A DNA stretch of 7,553 bases, from NCBI GenBank assembly GCA_023442755.1, contig JAEZXS010000186.1, forward strand, positions 1-7,553, written 5' to 3'. Of the stretch, positions 5,629-7,553 are shown piece by piece. Positions within the stretch are counted from its first letter, which is position 1. Every line of letters starts with the position of its first letter. Position numbers and translations under genes: made by a program. Under the pieces are notes generated by a model. The model was given only the letters and a program-made list of their open reading frames with translations, searched no databases and had not been told where the DNA came from. This stretch comes from Pseudomonadota bacterium (GTDB taxonomy: Bacteria > Desulfobacterota > Syntrophobacteria > Syntrophobacterales > Syntrophobacteraceae).

Positions 5629-6015
5629 ATGGAATGGCTTCATTATTCCGCATACTTCGTTTTCGGCTGTTGTATGGGGATTCTGTTGCGTTCTGGAATT
5701 GACAGGTTGTGCGATATGCTTCTGGGAACGAAGGCCGGCCTGGCAATCATCCCTGCAAACCTCCTGTGCGGTTTGACCTTGGGTGTCCTGTACGACTACG
5801 TGGACATGGGGGAAATGCTCGATCCCTCATCTTTTCTGACCATGTCATCGGGCTTTCTCGGCGCCATGACCATCTGGCCTATTTTCAATCATCATAGCTC
5901 CGGCCCGCTTCTCCACGGGAAAGACCTGCTTGCCTCCGCTGCTTTCCTGTCTTCGAATGTCGGCATATTCGGTTCGGTTTTCCTGGGAATGTGGCTGGGA
6001 AAAGCCCTCATCTGA
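5629..6015 (+). CDS. crcB: Diverged CrcB/FluC-like fluoride channel (four-TM membrane protein)
   Basis: This 128-residue, very hydrophobic protein has four predicted helices: about 6-24, 36-55, 68-86 and 100-126. CrcB/FluC channels are about 125 residues with four helices, form antiparallel dimers and passively export fluoride across the inner membrane. Family-like spots are FGCCMGILLRSG (12-23; the usual G..GA..R), IPANLLCGLTLG (41-52; the TM2 Asn is Asn44) and GFLGAMTIWPIFN (75-87), against the usual GFLGGFTTFSTFS. Aligned this way, the first pore Phe becomes Trp83, the following Ser becomes Pro84, and the second Phe is kept as Phe86. The usual TM4 Tyr appears to be Phe106. The start at 5629 has GGGAG (5619-5623) 5 nt upstream; an in-frame ATG-like start at 5596 would add 11 residues and has no ribosome site. 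Protein similarity alone is moderate; the fluoride riboswitch upstream raises the confidence. Confidence 0.72.
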   Translation: MEWLHYSAYFVFGCCMGILLRSGIDRLCDMLLGTKAGLAIIPANLLCGLTLGVLYDYVDMGEMLDPSSFLTMSSGFLGAMTIWPIFNHHSSGPLLHGKDLLASAAFLSSNVGIFGSVFLGMWLGKALI

Positions 6016-6021
6016 ATCATC

Positions 6022-6056
6022 CCGGTCCGTGGAACCTGCCACTCTCGCGGAACCGG
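6022..6056 (+). repeat. 3' hairpin after the CrcB-like gene
   Basis: CCGG-TCCGTGG (6022-6032) pairs with TCGCGG-A-ACCGG-type sequence (6045-6056): eleven pairs including two G-U, with one bulged A at 6052 and a 12-nt loop. It begins 6 nt after the stop codon. No T-run follows, so it is not a textbook terminator. It may protect the 3' end of the transcript or be a Rho-associated or imperfect terminator. Confidence 0.4.
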
Positions 6057-6140
6057 CGTGGAAACCAAAATTCTTCATTCCTCTCCTTAAATGCAATGCT
6101 TTTATCGACAGCGGAATAACGCATCCGTGTTGGGATCAAG

Positions 6141-6170
6141 TTGCTCATATTTATGCGACTGCATGATAAT
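6141..6170 (+). promoter_or_regulatory. Distal promoter candidate for the SYLF gene
   Basis: TTGCTC (6141-6146) and GATAAT (6165-6170) are separated by 18 bp, with AT-rich sequence after the -10. If used, it would give the SYLF mRNA a leader of about 295 nt. AT-rich DNA yields such matches by chance, so this is tentative. Confidence 0.3.
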
Positions 6171-6387
6171 TATAGAAGTTAAGCAGTAAGCAGAAATAAA
6201 TATGAAGAAGACTATTCATACTTTAGATAATTGAAAGAATCCACGAAATCCAAAAGGATGTACATGTCTGGTATTCGTATATGTTCCCAGTCTATATCGA
6301 TTTACTTCTATATATCAATCATAAACCAGCTAATTAAGATTTTGAGGACCTGCATCTGTTCCAATGTCTGTTCTTTATATCCGCATG

Positions 6388-6415
6388 TTGCCTGACGGCT
6401 TCCCAATGGGATAAA
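6388..6415 (+). promoter_or_regulatory. Proximal promoter candidate for the SYLF gene
   Basis: TTGCCT (6388-6393) and GATAAA (6410-6415) are separated by 16 bp, giving a start near 6423 and a leader of about 50 nt before the ATG at 6472. An AGGGAG ribosome site (6458-6463) follows. This spacing is more ordinary than that of the distal candidate. Confidence 0.42.
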
Positions 6416-6471
6416 ACTGCTTACAGTTAAGATAACGAAGAAAAAACTTTTCACATCAGGGAGAAGAATAG

Positions 6472-7152
6472 ATGAAGAAGTATTTGTCCTGGCCCGTGAG
6501 TGGGCTTTTGATGCTAATGTTGATTGGGGTCGCAGGAGGAGCCTCCGCTGCCCAGGATGAGGCAGCGCGATTGGGTAAGGCTTCCCAGACTCTGCAACTG
6601 GCGATTTCTTCCAACCAAATTCCGCAGAATGTTCTGAAAAGCGCCTACGGTATAGCTATCATTCCGGAATACTGGAAGGCTGCGGTGCTGGGCGGCTGGG
6701 AGCACGGGAATGGTGTATTGATGGTGAAGGAAGCCGCAAACAAGTGGAGCGATCCTTCTTTCATCTCGGTCAGCGGGGGGAGCATTGGAGCGCAGGTCGG
6801 CGTCGAGACCAGTGACATGATCCTGGTTTTCCGGGATAAATCCAGCGTCGACCGTTTACTGTCCGGTCGTTTCGAACTTGGAGCGGATGCGACTGTTGCG
6901 GCCGGACCGGCCGGCGCCAAGGCCGAAGGAACGACGATGCACGAAGATGTCCTGGCGTACGTGCGCACCCAGGGCGGCTTTATCGGCGCGTCGGTGACCG
7001 GTACCGTGATCTCCGTCGATGATGATGCAAATGCCAAGTTTTATGGAATGAGTAAAGTAACGCCCCAGATGATCTTCTCCGGTCAGGTGAAAACACCGAA
7101 GGCCGCGCAGGACTTGGTGGCGACTATAGATAAACTCACGCGTTCTGCATAA
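6472..7152 (+). CDS. Secreted lipid-binding SYLF (Ysc84) domain protein
   Basis: This 226-residue protein begins with a clear Sec signal peptide: MKKYL, a hydrophobic core about 10-23 and a likely cleavage after ASA (24-26). The mature part is a single SYLF/Ysc84 (DUF500) domain. It shows LKSAYGIAIIP (55-65), the VLGGWEHGNGVLMVK segment (72-86), FISVSGGSIGAQVG (97-110), DMILVF (115-120) and a C-terminal ADATVAAGPAGA (139-149) with YVRTQGGFIGASVTG (163-177) and FYG (190-192). The glycine-rich beta core is typical of the family. SYLF domains bind phosphoinositides in eukaryotes; bacterial members are periplasmic or cell-surface proteins of poorly defined role, so only the fold is assigned. The ATG is supported by AGGGAG 8 nt upstream. 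The gene stands alone, with its own promoter region and terminator. Confidence 0.92.
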   Translation: MKKYLSWPVSGLLMLMLIGVAGGASAAQDEAARLGKASQTLQLAISSNQIPQNVLKSAYGIAIIPEYWKAAVLGGWEHGNGVLMVKEAANKWSDPSFISVSGGSIGAQVGVETSDMILVFRDKSSVDRLLSGRFELGADATVAAGPAGAKAEGTTMHEDVLAYVRTQGGFIGASVTGTVISVDDDANAKFYGMSKVTPQMIFSGQVKTPKAAQDLVATIDKLTRSA

Positions 7153-7165
7153 TTTGATGGTTGGG

Positions 7166-7201
7166 AAAACCCCATACGCCATGAAGCGCTATGGGGTTTT
7201 T
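7166..7201 (+). terminator. Intrinsic terminator after the SYLF gene
   Basis: AAAACCCCATA (7166-7176) and TATGGGGTTTT (7190-7200) are perfect inverted repeats of 11 bases around a 13-base loop that can itself form a small CGC/GCG stem. The arm runs into a T-tract (7197-7201), and the matching A-tract lets it work on both strands. It starts 13 bp after the SYLF stop. Confidence 0.88.
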
Positions 7202-7524
7202 CTTGAAAGTCTCCGATCTGCAATTGGCCAAACCGGCTCGTTCAGCCATTCCAGCCGCACTTTATGAAAGTCACTTGAGCACAACTTCTTCCGGGAAAAG
7301 AAGACAGACCACTGCCTGGTGCACAAAATCAAGGATGCGTTCCCGGACTCGGCCGCCACATCCCGCCGGCGCCGAGATGGGATGAGCGTGCAGGCCTATC
7401 GTTTGAAAGAGTGCGCGCGAATTGAAAAGAGCTGATTTCCCCAGGAAATTTGCAAATGGATATTCATCGGGAATGAACGCTTACCTGATTCGAAAGAAAA
7501 GCCGAATAGGTGAGGAGAGCATGT
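7202..7524. other. Intergenic stretch with no recognisable gene
   Basis: About 320 bp. Reading frames here are short, and the longest plus-strand frame starts inside the terminator. Two short frames look mildly protein-like (7382-7435 and 7405-7541) but are overlapping, start without clear signals and match nothing I know. A decayed gene remnant is possible but not demonstrable. Confidence 0.4.
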
Positions 7525-7553
7525 GTGAGCAGTGCGTATAAGAGAAGGGATTA
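7525..7553 (+). CDS. Possible start of a gene running off the right edge
   Basis: A GTG at 7525 follows GAGGAGAG (7512-7519) by 5 nt and opens a frame reading M-S-S-A-Y-K-R-R-D that is still open at the window end. The ribosome site is good, but nine codons are too few to recognise anything. The ATG at 7521 in another frame, with the same ribosome site, stops after six codons (MCEQCV). Confidence 0.25.

Larger units (their letters stand above)
6057..6471. other. AT-rich non-coding stretch upstream of the SYLF gene
   Basis: About 415 bp with lower GC than its surroundings and no convincing gene. It holds two promoter candidates for the downstream gene. A 43-codon reading frame from ATG 6264 (preceded by AAGGA) is rich in Ile, Tyr, Cys and Ser and has no recognisable feature; it is not called. 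No tRNA, repeat array or insertion-sequence end was seen. Confidence 0.5.

Noticed and set aside
5594..5776. 60-codon frame beginning with an ATG and the nearby MNRETTW start
   Set aside because: It is in a different frame from the four-TM protein and stops early. The hydrophobic, CrcB-like translation is in the 5629 frame.
6264..6395. 43-codon ORF with an AAGGA site
   Set aside because: It is in AT-rich DNA, has low-complexity Ile/Tyr/Cys/Ser content and overlaps the proximal SYLF promoter; no independent support.
1..7553. CRISPR arrays, insertion sequences, tRNA or rRNA genes
   Set aside because: No regularly spaced repeats, transposase-like frames, terminal inverted repeats or recognisable RNA genes were found on either strand.

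Overview
The window is a bacterial chromosome segment of moderately GC-rich sequence, with AT-richer gaps between genes. Iron-sulfur 2-hydroxyacyl-CoA dehydratase-type enzymes with their ATP-driven activase point to a strict or facultative anaerobe. A chemotaxis receptor and a Gram-negative-looking secreted SYLF protein would fit a deltaproteobacterium (Desulfobacterota, such as a syntroph or sulfate reducer). That placement is an inference; no rRNA or other phylogenetic marker is present.

Layout. (1) Positions 1-289, minus strand: the N-terminus of a methyl-accepting chemotaxis protein that runs off the left edge. (2) 290-704: a 415-bp gap holding a promoter for the next operon. (3) 705-4016, plus strand: a three-gene operon of double-cubane-type reductase, ATP-dependent activase and second double-cubane-type reductase. 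One ATPase sits between two paralogous electron-accepting proteins that it presumably both serves. (4) 4026-5222, minus strand: an MFS exporter converging on the operon, with only 9 bp between the stop codons. (5) 5392-6015, plus strand: a fluoride-response unit. It has a promoter -10, a fluoride (crcB-motif) riboswitch aptamer, a chain of mutually exclusive hairpins ending in an intrinsic terminator, and a small four-helix membrane protein that looks like a strongly diverged CrcB/FluC fluoride channel. (6) 6016-6471: AT-rich non-coding DNA with a 3' hairpin and promoter candidates. (7) 6472-7152, plus strand: a secreted SYLF (Ysc84-type) lipid-binding protein, closed by a strong terminator. 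(8) 7202-7553: no convincing gene, except a possible GTG start running off the right edge.

The most interesting part is the fluoride unit. The channel-like protein alone would be hard to name because its pore signature is altered (a Trp-Pro replaces the first Phe-Ser of the usual TM3 motif). The aptamer about 170 nt upstream supplies an independent reason to assign it to fluoride efflux. The leader between them can be folded by hand into a complete anti-antiterminator / antiterminator / terminator switch whose logic gives gene expression when fluoride is bound.

The reductase operon is the second point of interest. Both reductases keep ten cysteines at matching positions, but the first has an extra N-terminal segment of about 42 residues, so they may be distinct partners or enzymes with different substrates sharing one activase.
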